Source: Mycoemilia scoparia (taxonomy: Eukaryota; Kickxellomycota; Kickxellomycetes; Kickxellales; Kickxellaceae). Taken from it: a stretch of DNA of 64,000 nucleotides. A program made the position numbers and the translations under genes. The stretch is from positions 115,151-179,150 of the forward strand of contig JANBPU010000015.1 in the NCBI GenBank assembly GCA_027575805.1. Direction: 5' to 3'. Below are positions 1-13,088 of the stretch, piece after piece. The notes below the pieces were generated by a model. The model saw nothing but the letters and a program-made list of their open reading frames with translations, was not told where the DNA came from and ran no database searches. How positions within the stretch are numbered: the stretch's first letter is position 1; each line of letters starts with the position of its first letter.

Positions 1-2135
<2,135 letters not shown>

Positions 2136-2791
2136 ATACAAGAGTAGAAATGCATCATTATATTCATGGTACATACTAACTATGAGCCCATTTCATGTTG
2201 AATTTTATATTCATTTCTTTTTTATTATAGTGACGTCGGTATCTCTTAGCTCGCTTTTTAACTCATCTACATATTTTAGGTCCAATTTTGCATTTACAAT
2301 AAAATACAAGTATAAATATTTAATGATTTATAGTTATAATGACGATGTTAAAACATACCAATTTCCTTAATTATTAATATATTTTCTTTTGGCAAACCAA
2401 GTTAATGTGTTTTATTGTAAAAATTTAAAGAAACGTGATGTCTATCATACAGAAATCAATATTTTTAACACGATGTGAGGCAGTCTAACAATCAGCTCTA
2501 TATTATATAGCATTTATTTCTAGAAAAAACAAGAGTCTTGTATGATGTGTTTTTGTTTTTTAGAAGGGTATTGGTAAAATGGTATAAAATATACATGCTA
2601 ATTATGCAAAATAGATCAGGTAGATACAATAGCCAGCAACTTGTTTTGTTTTTTAATATAAAAAGCGTTAATTGTAAATTTATAAATCCCCATAATCGAA
2701 ACAAAAATAATTGTAAAAATAATAGTTTTGATCTTTGAATAAACATGGCTTTGTGAAATAGTAAACAAAGGAAATAATTGTACATATAGAG
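2136..2791. other. AT-rich intergenic region
   Basis: About 650 bases between CDC48 and the DUF3512 gene, both on the plus strand. It should hold the CDC48 3' UTR and the promoter of the next gene. It is strongly AT-rich with many A/T runs. I see no protein-coding or RNA-gene signal. Confidence 0.6.
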
Positions 2792-3854
2792 ATGGAGAAC
2801 GTTGCTGATGATATTCAACCGTATAGCAACCAAGAGTATGTTGCCTTGTTCAGAAAAACTACAGATACGCTGCTATTCTCTAACCCCGCATTAATAAGCA
2901 AATCCCAGAAACTTCCAAAGCTGCCAAGTGAGCTACAATATATAACAGTTCATGCTTCGCTCCCAAGTTCAGGTAAAAAGACCTTGAAAGATGTGACCGC
3001 ATATACTGCCCAAATTCAACCAACAATGCACAATGTAGAAAAGCCAATGAAAGAGCCAAAAGGTCTTGACTATGGCCCATATTCTTCATTTGCGCCACAA
3101 TATGATTCGAGGACGAGTACACTACCCTCCAGGTATCATGAGTGGATCTATGCAACCACAAAGGAAACCGAAAAAGATGCCAGTGCTCCTACAACGAAGA
3201 AGAGTGCAGAAGAGGAAAGCGACAAGCTAGACCTTAGCAACGATGCGGTTGAAAAGCTGCTTGAACAAGCGAATTATATGTTGCTAAATAACAATAAGGA
3301 AATTAAAATAGACAGCAATGAAATGCCAAGTGATCTTTCTAGTCAACTAGACGAAATTCTTGGAAATAGTGCGGATGATAGCGTAGAAAAAGAGCAAGGT
3401 TCACATGCTGAAGTTAACAAACTTTTGAAACGCAACACAGAAATCCTTATGCTATTAAATAATTTGCATCATGAGCGTGTTCGATCAGGAAAGATAGACC
3501 AGATTGGTCTATTTGAAAAACAATTAGGTATATAAATTATATCATCAAAAACTATTATTTATGTCTTAAAAACGTGAAGACAAAGTTTACTAAAATAATT
3601 ATTACATTTGATTGCTAGCACAAGAGCTCAAGACGAACTTTTTAGCGTTGGCAAAAATTACCCCACCAAAATACCTTCGACCAACTCAAAAAGCTATTCG
3701 CAGTGCTATGCGCTCCATTCCTTTCATGGAGGAAGTGTATTCCGGAACATTGCCACCACAGAAGTGCTTTGGGTTTTCAACAAATGCTGCTGAGAAGACA
3801 GGATTCAATGCTAGCCATACCTCAATACCCCCACATGCTCGCAAACAAGTATAG
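2792..3854 (+). CDS. BRD7/BRD9-type DUF3512 protein without bromodomain (chromatin remodeller subunit?)
   Basis: Two exons, 2792..3527 and 3619..3854, with intron GTATAT...GCTAG (91 nt, phase 1). The 323-residue product carries segments that recall the C-terminal DUF3512 region of animal BRD7/BRD9: LDYGPYSSFAPQYDS at about residues 90-104, a later helical stretch (NKLLKRNTEILMLLNN), and a final ELKTNFLALAKITPP that falls in frame only after splicing. In animals these proteins belong to SWI/SNF complexes (PBAF and ncBAF). No bromodomain is encoded: the start is preceded by AT-rich DNA, and the N-terminal 90 residues do not resemble the acetyl-lysine-binding fold. By family, a nuclear SWI/SNF or RSC-like subunit is likely. 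The assignment rests on remembered family motifs and is moderate. Confidence 0.6.
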
Positions 3855-4127
3855 TACGCCTAGCTGTTTCTCCTTGTGATATACTTGCATCTCAACCACA
3901 AACCCCTTAATAAGTGTGCTTATTTTAAAGCCAAAGCACAGCTTATATTCTCATAGCTTATACTATTTATGTATCACAAATCAAATTGGCGGAATAAATT
4001 TATAAATTTAAATCTAGATTCTTTAGGAAATTTTATTACTACATTTATTTATAATTGTGAGTTCAACGGAATGATGTATACTAATTTTAGATAATGTACT
4101 GGTGAAAATACTGAGACTAAAGTGTGT

Positions 4128-5161
4128 TTAGCAAAACATTGAGCTATATAATATTAGGTGATCGTCTCTGGTTTGTACTTGTTCGAGAATATCCTCAATA
4201 TCTGCTTCCAGATCCATGGAATTTTCAATCTATAAAAGCCCAGTTATATATATATATTAGATATATCGAGAAATATAAACAACATATACAACACAAGGTG
4301 CAGAGATATTTGTTTAGAGCTGCCTTACAAGTTTGGCTATTTGTAAAATAGTTCTCCCGCCGAGGGCCGCATCTTCATGGTTATCTTTAATCTCGACATT
4401 TATGACATGGGTCATTTTGGCTCTTTTTCCTCCACGTGACAAAAGCTCTATAATATTTGGATTTAAATGTGTGGATAAGGCTTTTGACTTTAGCAATTCA
4501 TCAATTTGATATGTTTGAAAATCATATTAATTGCAGTTTTGCACATACCTTCACAAACTGCATCAAAGCACCTTTCTTCACATGTAATGATAACATCGAA
4601 AAGATCACCATGTTCTTGGAATTTTTGTGGTGCTTCCTTGACTTTTATATTGCGTTCTAACATATGGAGCAGCCCATTTTGCGTATACCTAGTACCATAT
4701 AAGTAGAAAAAACATGGTTAATTGGTATCCATGGATGCGAAATCGGCTTGTTAGTTTTTTTTGTTGAGCAAAGAAACGATCTTACATTTGTGAATCGATT
4801 GCTTTCAATTCTTCATATATTTTCTCATATGGCGTACCAAATGGATAAATATTTTGCTTGTCAATAGTTGGCCCAGGTAAACGAACCGCACTTCCAGTTC
4901 CAAATGAACATACGTCAAATTTATTTCGCCTATTGTATAATGCATACAAGCACATGGCCATATTAGCACTTCCTTTCTAAAAAAACAAAGTAATGTTATT
5001 TTTATAAACCCACTGCTTTTATGTAGAAATGGCACTAAATTTTCGGCTTTTGCTATTGCTATTCAAATTAGATGATAAGGTATGTTGACTTGCCGAAGTA
5101 CATTGTGTGCTTCCATGCTTCTGTTCATATTACTAGCGCATATTACAGCAAACTTGGCCAT
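4128..5161 (-). CDS. SSU72: Ssu72 RNA polymerase II CTD Ser5-P phosphatase
   Basis: Protein phosphatase of the 3'-end processing machinery that dephosphorylates Ser5 of the Pol II CTD. Five exons, complement(4128..4229, 4329..4447, 4549..4688, 4786..4976, about 5090..5161), give about 207 residues, the family size. The start [15 protein letters not shown] contains the catalytic CX5R loop (Cys8, Arg14). Later blocks closely match yeast Ssu72: [46 protein letters not shown] and [13 protein letters not shown]. Introns 2-4 have good donors (GTAAGA, GTATGT, GTAAGG) and fit in phase. The first junction is uncertain: using GTCAAC at 5089 with the strong T-rich acceptor at 4977 leaves about 13 extra residues before the [13 protein letters not shown] block. 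It converges on the DUF3512 gene (273-base gap). Confidence 0.9.
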
Positions 5162-5953
5162 TGTGTTGCTATTGTTATTGATACAATATTCTTAATAATT
5201 GGTTATTTAGATAGATGTGGTATTTTTACTGCCTTAGCTTTTTTTGGGGGGAAAATTGATTTCATGATATAACCAGCAGCACGATATATTACGTTATGGG
5301 ATCAGAATGTTTTTTTAACCGTAGAGAGTATTTTTTTCAATTATCTTTCTTTTAAAATCCAGGGTAACTGACAAATATTTGGGAATTCAAACGCTTTACT
5401 GCAATGTAGTTTTAAACATAATAATCTGATCTCCTTGGAAACAATACATTTAAATTACATACATAAAGGCTTACATACGTTCAGCGCTATCTTATTATGA
5501 GGAGTAGGCCAGAATGGTGGTGGGCTCAAGACTGTCGTGCATGGCGAATCGAGTTCTATAAACGACAACGACGACAACGACGGCAGCAACAACAGCTATA
5601 ACGGACTTGCTTTGCTGTAGGCAGTATCATTACAAAGATCAAAGAAAAAACAAAAAAAATATACGCTATATACTACAAAAGGCCAATCTTTTGAACAAGC
5701 CGATTTTCTAGTCACTTTTGGTTAAATACATGATGATAGTGGTGATATAAACTGAGAGAGAAAAACAAACTGAGCCATTTTGGATGTATATTCATGGATT
5801 TTGTGCTGGCTAGAGATATCAAATCATTGAGCCTGAAAAGAACAGTTGTTCAAAGTGATTAGAGAACGAGACAAGAAAAAGGTAATAAATTACATGAATG
5901 GTGTGAGTGCGAGTACATATGCTTCTGTGTGGGGAGTAGCCAGGAAATATCTA
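5162..5953. other. Intergenic region between SSU72 and the NAD-type carrier
   Basis: About 790 AT-rich bases between two minus-strand genes. It should contain the SSU72 promoter and the carrier 3' UTR. A short CAA/CGA-rich tract lies at about 5560-5600. No convincing coding or RNA gene is seen. Confidence 0.55.
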
Positions 5954-7512
5954 TTAAAGTATCCTGGTCAAGGCTTCAAATGTGAGCAAAGTCATCATGC
6001 TTGCTGGAACGGTTCGCAGCATATTTGCGCCCATGCCATGATAAAAGCCTCGCCACCCCTCCTCTCGCCTTATCGTTATTGCGGCATGGACTATGCCCTT
6101 GTATTTGAAGGGCTTGATTGTTTGGTTTTGCAATCGTGTTCTAATAACCTATTAGGTGCGCGACAAAAATACAATTTCATTTGGAATAGGCCATATGTGT
6201 GGGACTTTGGTTCCAACAGTTTATATGACAGGAACATTTGTACACTTACTTCGTGCGGGTATGTAATTGTGGAGGCAATGATTTTTGATAATGCAGACGC
6301 CAGTAGGATCCTTAAAGATTGCAGCTTATCAGTGTCGGTTTCTAAAGCAAGCAAAAATGTGCATATTAGATCGTCGTGCATACAGGGCTTTTTAAATAGC
6401 AAAGACGATGCATGGGGCTTGGTGGTGCTAGTGATGGCCACTTACTTAGCATAAGCTTGATGCGCTCATATAGTGGAAACTGCACTGCCACATGCGTGAC
6501 TCCTACCAGGCTTATCCCCAGCCCTTTGTAAAATCCTTTTATGCCCTCAGTGCTATATATTTGCCTCACGGCATCAAGAATTCCCGTATAATAGTGGTTG
6601 GTGTATTGGGTTTGGGTCATGAACCTTGTCTTTAGTATCCATACAGGGTTAGTGGCTGCCGATGTTCCTGCGCCAGCAACCATTGCCGATAATATATGTA
6701 CATGTGGGCTTGTTGGCGATGAATCTATATTTCAATACATTGCGAAAGAAAAAAATTAGACCAGGGGTTTGGCAATATGGGGAGACTTCACTAGTGATCG
6801 AGTCTATGTTAGCCAGCAATGGGCCCTCACCAGATTTTGGCCCAACCATCAGATACTTTATATGCAACTCCCAGGGACCCATTTTGCCCAAAGCCTTGTA
6901 AACTTTGACCATGTATTACAAGTATGGCCACAATAGCTCTGCACCACAGCAGCACTTACCAGTATATTTTACAATTGTAGATTTCATTCCTTCATATGTA
7001 GGAAAATAGATAGCCCATGTTGGCAGGTAGCCGATCAGCATCGGCGTGAGTCCTCGATATAGTCCGCGAATTCCCTCTTCATTGAATATTCGCCGTAACG
7101 TGTCTATTTATGTTGCATAAAAATAACATGTGGCGAATAGTTAGCCCTTCCAATATGCACATATACACACAGCCGGGTATGTTGAAGGATATTTGAAACA
7201 CTGCTTACTAATACTGCCTTTGTATGGGACAAAGGATTGGTGTTTTACCAGTGCCTGGTGCTGAAGCCTGGTCTTTACAACATCAAGTGGGCATGTTATT
7301 ACGCCCGAAACACAGCCAGCTGCAGCCCCGGCGACAGTGTTCTTTAGCGGGCCGTCCCCAAGATATCTGTGGATCCAGGCCACTCGACCCTTATCTGTGT
7401 TGTTTCCCGAGGTGTGAGCCATACGGTACTCATTTTCGCTAAATTCTGTTGAAATTGACGGGGCAGTGTATGTAACTGGTGCTGCTTGTGGAGCGTGTGA
7501 TGTTGGTGACAT
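5954..7512 (-). CDS. YIA6: Mitochondrial carrier, NAD+ transporter (Yia6/Ndt1) type
   Basis: Inner-membrane SLC25 carrier. Five exons, complement(5954..6148, 6250..6341, 6446..6724, 6960..7103, 7209..7512), all joined in phase, give about 337 residues. The three carrier repeats show PLDVVK (residues 75-80), PVWILK and PHEVIR signatures. The tryptophan in repeat 2 marks the NAD+/pyrimidine-nucleotide/folate subgroup; CPLDVVKTRLQ in repeat 1 and LPTWAIYFPTYEGMK best fit Yia6/Ndt1, which imports NAD+ into mitochondria. An FAD/folate-type or pyrimidine-nucleotide carrier is the alternative. The start at 7512 was chosen as the ATG nearest the conserved region; an in-frame ATG at 7560 would add 16 residues. 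Intron 2 (6725-6959) is longer than its neighbours because it holds a dispersed repeat. The gene diverges from BOL3. Confidence 0.88.
6741..6905 (-). repeat. Dispersed repeat, copy A (inside the NAD-carrier intron)
   Basis: Read on the minus strand, this stretch matches the plus strand at about 27570-27710. Shared blocks include GGGCCAAAATCTG, GGAGTTGC and ACTAGTGAA, and by eye identity is roughly 70-75% over about 130 bases. The sequence flanking the two copies is unrelated. I see no clear terminal inverted repeats. It is probably a degenerate non-autonomous mobile element. Confidence 0.65.
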
Positions 7513-7940
7513 GCGTGTTACTGTATGCAAAGTAGTGATGATAAAAGCGCAATTAAACAAAAAGAGGGGATTTCATAAAACTCTTGACAAGTCGAAGATT
7601 TTGTAGGAAATGTAGCTGGGAATTTATCTGGTAGGCTCATTTATGGGTTTAGGTAAGTGAAATGCCTTGCCTTGAGAATGTTGCTATCATTAGAGATAGT
7701 CTAGACTTTTACTATATTTGGAGCTTAGAAAAGATGCGGTGTTACCATCTATCCTTGGGCTTTAGCGCCGTTGTTATCAGACGCTACTGCTTGACTTGCA
7801 ATCGGACTTTTTTGCTACTATAGATCAGTTGCTATGGCAACCCATAAACACAATTTACTTTGACAACAATGGTGACTTTGATCATGGGTATGAACATCAT
7901 CAGCTGCAAAAGACAATACTATACATTCAACTATTTCAAA
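7513..7940. promoter_or_regulatory. Divergent promoter region, NAD-type carrier / BOL3
   Basis: A 428-base interval between two divergently transcribed genes for mitochondrial proteins. It must hold both promoters. I see no specific operator motif. An in-frame ATG at 7860 upstream of BOL3 and one at 7560 for the carrier would shorten the region if used. Confidence 0.5.
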
Positions 7941-8357
7941 ATGATCCGCAATGTGTTTTCTAGGTCGCTTAGAGGGCCAAGCTCATTGGCAAGCATAACC
8001 AAGAGATTCTACTCACTACAAGCCACCTTTTCAACTGATGGTGAAAAACATATTCATGATAAGCTAGCCAAAGAGCTCAGCCCCGCTTCACTACAAGTAT
8101 CAGACATTTCAGGTGCTGAGAATCTTCCGCCTTTAATTTATTAAAAATGCAAGATGTCTTGTAGCCTAATTTTAATGTATTTATGATGCTGGTGTGTAGG
8201 TGGATGTGGATCTATGTACGTTGTCGAGATTCAAGCCGAAGCTTTCCGCGGAAAGAACAGCGTTCAACAGCACCGGATGGTTAACGCCGTGCTCAAAGAA
8301 GAATTGAAAGAAATGCACGGTCTCAGAATTGTATCAAGCCCGCCAAAAGATTCGTAG
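7941..8357 (+). CDS. BOL3: BolA-like protein 3, mitochondrial Fe-S cluster factor
   Basis: Two exons, 7941..8112 and 8200..8357 (phase 1), 109 residues. The N-terminus (MIRNVFSRSLRG...) is basic with no acidic residue in the first 30, as in a mitochondrial presequence. The rest is a BolA domain: DISGGCGSMYVVEIQAE includes the invariant cysteine, followed by VQQHRMVNAVLKEEL and EMHGLRIVSSPPK, very close to human BOLA3. By family it acts with Nfu1 and the monothiol glutaredoxin to deliver [4Fe-4S] clusters to lipoyl synthase and respiratory enzymes. The GGCG motif is rebuilt across the splice junction (donor GTGCTG is weak, but phase and homology fix it). An upstream in-frame ATG at 7860 gives a less presequence-like N-terminus. 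Confidence 0.93.
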
Positions 8358-8797
8358 CTTTTCTTGCATGATAAGAACTTTGATTTTTTGATGTATTAGA
8401 TCCATTTATGTGTTGCTTGAAATCACTGTAACCAGAGCAGCGGCAACAAATTTTAGACTTTTGCTTATTAAAGCCACTCTACTCTAAATGTTCACTCTGT
8501 TAATAGCCAATGGCAATTTACTGAAAAACCGCCATTTTAGGTTAGAAGTTTTGTTGAAAAATAAAATATCTGATTAGATCTGATCTATTTAACCATCATG
8601 CTACCGATTTAAGGCAGTAGCAATGCTGGCGTGTTTTTAGTGGCTCATGGATAGATGATTCTACTAGTTTACTTTGCCCAGCTTTTAAAGGATTTGGTAT
8701 AAACAGCAGACTCGCATGAAGTGTAAGTGATAGTCGCACACCTTTCTTTCCTTTACGTTAAATTTGTGGGTCTGCTCCCAAAAGCCAATCCACTAGA
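8358..8797. other. Intergenic region BOL3 - SPF1
   Basis: 440 AT-rich bases between two plus-strand genes, expected to carry the BOL3 terminator and SPF1 promoter. No further gene is seen. Confidence 0.5.
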
Positions 8798-11700
8798 ATG
8801 CCGTGAGTACCCACTTATTATTGCAGACTTTGATTAAAGCTAGACTATACATATATTAATGCTATTTTGTTGCACTCTGAAAATAGGTCTGCATCGCCAA
8901 AATTGGTAGATGCCAAGTCGATTACTTCGGCATCTTTGCACCGGCCACTACAGACAACACAACACGCATATGTATGGCCGTTCTTATTTACCTACCCCGT
9001 GTGGTTATATATATACACATTCGGCTATGACAAGTACTTTGGTTCTACTGAATATGCCTTTATATCCTTTATGTTCATATTCTGCATTCAAGCCTTGCTA
9101 TTCTTATCTGGAGAGTGGAGCGTTGATGTCAAGGCAAAGCTTACCTGCAAGAGCGAGACCGATCCATACAGAAGTGAACTTATAAAAGTCAATGCTGCAC
9201 CACACTGTGGCAAGAGTGCTATTTGTCCCTTAATATTCGACCATGAAAATGGAATCGACGGAAAGCCTGAAATTTCATTCAATTTCCAGGCTCAGCTGTT
9301 TATTTACGATGAGAACAAAAAGATATTTAGTCCTGCCCAATATCCACCCGACTTTAATCCCACTCTTGAAGAGTTCCAAAAAAGCAAGGGGTTAGAGACT
9401 GACAGACAGATTGCCTACGCCCTGCATGCATTTGGCAACAACAAATTCAATGTCCCAGTTCCTACATTTGTCGAGCTTTTCAAGGAGCATGCTAAAGCCC
9501 CATTTTTTGTTTTCCAGATATTTTGTGTTGGATTGTGGTGCCTAGATGAGTACTGGTACTATTCGTTGTTCACTCTGTTCATGCTGATTGTTTTTGAGTC
9601 GACTGTTGTATTTCAGCGCTTGAAGACTTTGGGCGAATTCCACTCCTTGTCAATGAAGCCTTTCGATATCAATGTGTACAGGAAGAAGGAGTGGTCTATT
9701 ATCAAATCTGATGAGCTAATTCCAGGTGATATAATTTCCATTGACAGATCCACCGAAGACAATGGCGTTCCTTGTGACGCTTTGTTGCTTGACGGCACTT
9801 GTATTGTAAATGAAGCAATGTTGTCTGGAGAGTCTACCCCTCAACTCAAAGAGTCAATCAAGCTTCGCGATCCCAAGGATGTTTTGGATATGGAGGGGAG
9901 CGACAAAAACAGCACCCTATTCGGTGGTACCAAGGTGCTCCAAGTCACACCTCCCGACGATGACAGCAAGCTCAAGACCCCCGATGGTGGCTGTCTTGGT
10001 TATGTACTTAGGACTGGATTTGGTACTTCACAAGGAAAGCTTGTCCGCACTATGGTATTCAGCACTGAGCGTGTTTCTGCAGATAATGCAGAGGCCTATG
10101 TATTTATCGGATTCCTTCTCATATTTGCCATTTTGGCATCAGCATATGTATGGATAGAAGGCGGAAAAGACGGACGCAGAGCCAAATCCAAGCTTCTATT
10201 GGACTGTGTTTTGATCATTACTTCTGTTGTCCCTCCTGAACTTCCTATGGAGCTGTCAATGGCTGTAAATTCCTCTCTTGTGGCTTTGTCCAGGCTGGCT
10301 ATATTCTGCACCGAACCATTCCGTATCCCCAATGCCGGAAAGGTCGACATTTGCTGCTTTGACAAGACCGGCACTCTGACTGGAGAGAATCTTGTTGTTG
10401 AGGGAATTTCATCTGCACCTGATACCCCGGAAGGCCAGCGCATGACACTGCTCGACCCTAGAGACATGTCTCGAGATACAACTCTGACGCTTGCTGCAGC
10501 TCATGCTCTGGTTAAGCTTGACGATGAGCAGCTTGTTGGCGATCCGATGGAAAGAGCACAGGTTGAAGCTGTAGGGTTCAGACTTGCTGACAGCGACACT
10601 GTTGTTCCTGCCGATCCCGGCGACAAGTTCCTCGATTCTCTTCCTATCAAGCGTGGACAGACAAAGATCTCGATTATCAGGCGCTTCGCATTCTCATCAG
10701 CCCTTAAGCGCAGCTCTACATTGTGTCAGGTAACCGGCGTTGGTCAGCCCAATGCCGGCTACTTTGTTGCAGCAAAGGGTGCACCCGAAATTATGCGCGG
10801 AATGCTGTCGAAAGTCCCCGAATGGTATGATGAAACTTATAAGCACTTCAGTCGTCGCGGTGGCAGAGTTTTGACCCTTGGTTGCAAGTGGCTTCCTACT
10901 GCCCACACTATGGAAAAGACTGAAGTAGAAAACATATCTCGTGATAGTGTTGAAAGCAGCCTTGAGTTCCAAGGTTTCTTGGTCTTTACTTCACCACTCA
11001 AGCCCGATTCCAAGCGCGCCATACTTATGCTGAGCTATGCATCACACCGCTGTGTAATGATTACTGGTGATAACTCCCTTACTGCTGTTCATGTTGCCGA
11101 AGAAGTGGGTATGCTAGATCAAAAGGCCATTGTCATTGATGTCCCTGAATCTAATGGCAACCAGGATTCTTCAGAGTCAGACCAGCGTGTAGTAGCAAGC
11201 TCAGTGGACGAATCCGTCACTTTTGATGTTGACACCAACGATGTTGGTCGCATGGAGCGTGTTCTGGATGGTTGGGACCTCTGTTTAACTGGAGCTGCAC
11301 TAAAGGCTCTTGGTCACACCGCTCTCTGGAAGGACTATCTTTTGCATCACACCTGGGTGTACGCACGTGTGAGTCCAGTGCAGAAGGAGTTTATCTTGAC
11401 TGAGATGAAATCTGCTGGATATGTTACTCTGATGACTGGTGATGGATCTAATGACGTCGGTGCACTTAAGCAAGCACATATCGGTGTGGCTCTACTTGAT
11501 GGAAAGCCCGAAGACTTGCAAAAGATCGCTGAACGCCAAAGAATCGAAAGGCTCAAGTCTGCTTATGATGCTCAACTTAAGATTGCTAAGCGCTTTAACC
11601 AGCCTCCTCCCAATCCACCGCCTGCCCTTAGACAATACCTCAAGGACCAAGCCGAAAAGGAGGCCAAGGAAGCTAAAAGACGTAGAAAGGCAGAAGAGCG

Positions 11701-12862
11701 TGCTGCTGCTGTCAGTGGCATGGTTGTGGATCGGGTCAGAACAGATGCTGACCGAAAGGCACGTCTAGCTAGGAAACGGGCAGATGAGATTGAGCAGCAG
11801 GTTGCAGAGGCCAGAAGCAACTCCACTCCTCAACAACAGCAAGTGGCCGACCTGAACGCGCGAATGTCTGAGTGGCTTGCGCAGATGGATTCCATGGAAG
11901 ACGAAGTCCCAACCCTCAAGTTTGGTGATGCATCTGTTGCTGCCCCCTTTACTTCCAAGCTTGGAACAGTCATGGCGGTTTGCAACATTGTGCGTCAAGG
12001 ACGCTGCACTCTAGTTGCCACAGTCCAGATGTACAAGATTCTTGCCCTCAATTGCTTGATTTCTGCTTACAGTCTTAGTGTTTTGTATTTGGATGGTATC
12101 AAATTCGGTGACTGGCAAGCAACCATAATGGGCGTTCTGATGTCCGTTTGCTTCTTTTGCATCTCTAAAGCATCCCCGCTGGAAAAGCTTTCACGCGAAC
12201 GCCCACAGTCCAAGATTGTTAGTGTTTATGTGTTTGCTACCATACTTGGTCAGTTTGCCGTACACGTTGCAGCTTTGATTTACATTACATTGGCGGTTCG
12301 TGAACACGAGGACCGCGAAGACGTTGATATTGACGGAGTATTTGAGCCATCACTGCTCAACACTGCTATGTATCTCATTTCGCTTTCACAGCAGGTCTCG
12401 ACGTTTGCCATCAACTATCAGGGGCACCCATTCCGTGAGGCCTTGCGCGATAACAAGTACTTGTACCGTGGCCTTTTGGGTGTTGGTGCTATTGCTGCTA
12501 TCTGTGCTACTGAGAGCGTTCCTGAACTCAACGAGCAACTTAAACTGGTAAAAATGCCATCATCTTTCAGAGATCAGCTGTGTATAGTAATGGCGTTGGA
12601 TTTTGGTGGATCATATGTCGTAGAGTTTATTAGTGCCTGGCTATTTTCAAGCACAACATCAAAGCCAATTTGCATCCGTGCCAAGGAGGTCGAATATCCT
12701 GAAGATCCTGAAGAAAGGAAAGCACCTGAGGAAGTTGCTGTCCCACCTCCAAATTACAATGCTAAAGTTGATCAGAATGGAGATGAAAAGGTAAAGAAGT
12801 CAAGGTCAAAGACCAAATCCAAATCGAAAAAAGTTAATGAGCCAGAAGCAATCAAGCCATAG
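8798..12862 (+). CDS. SPF1: P5A-type ATPase Spf1, ER transmembrane-helix dislocase
   Basis: ER-membrane P5A ATPase that removes mis-targeted tail-anchored or signal-anchor helices and supports ER homeostasis. A tiny first exon (8798..8802, ATGCC) joins 8887..12862 through intron GTGAGT...AATAG, giving MPSASPKL... and 1326 residues. Seen in order: N-terminal membrane hairpins, the GD motif in IPGDIIS, actuator loop LSGESTPQLKES (TGE-type), the P5A membrane signature VPPELPMELSM, phosphorylation motif DKTGTLT (Asp about residue 494), nucleotide-domain KGAPE, hinge MTGDGSNDVGALKQA, and C-terminal membrane segments. PPELP in M4 is the P5A signature. A long charged Lys/Arg/Glu-rich insert follows the hinge (about 11560-11850), as in other Spf1/ATP13A1 proteins. 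The tail is Lys/Ser-rich. It converges on PTC7. Confidence 0.96.
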
Positions 12863-13088
12863 TGTTTTTCCAATTTTTTTGAAGCAACTTTATTTAAAAA
12901 GTATTATCCCAATTCTAATAGAGGCAGACTATAAATAATTATTTGATAGTGAAACTTTTGTTATGTGAAATACTGTTGGGGTTAGGATGTAATTTATTCT
13001 AAGGGGAAAAAGTAATACTACAACACGCGCCTCGAAAAGAATAAATTAAATTGGGGATGTCCACATAAATAAATATAAAATGTCTTTT

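Noticed and set aside
5729..5775. C/D-box snoRNA-like motifs (ATGATGA followed by CTGA)
   Set aside because: The boxes are only about 20-40 bases apart with no terminal stem; too short and likely chance in AT-rich DNA.
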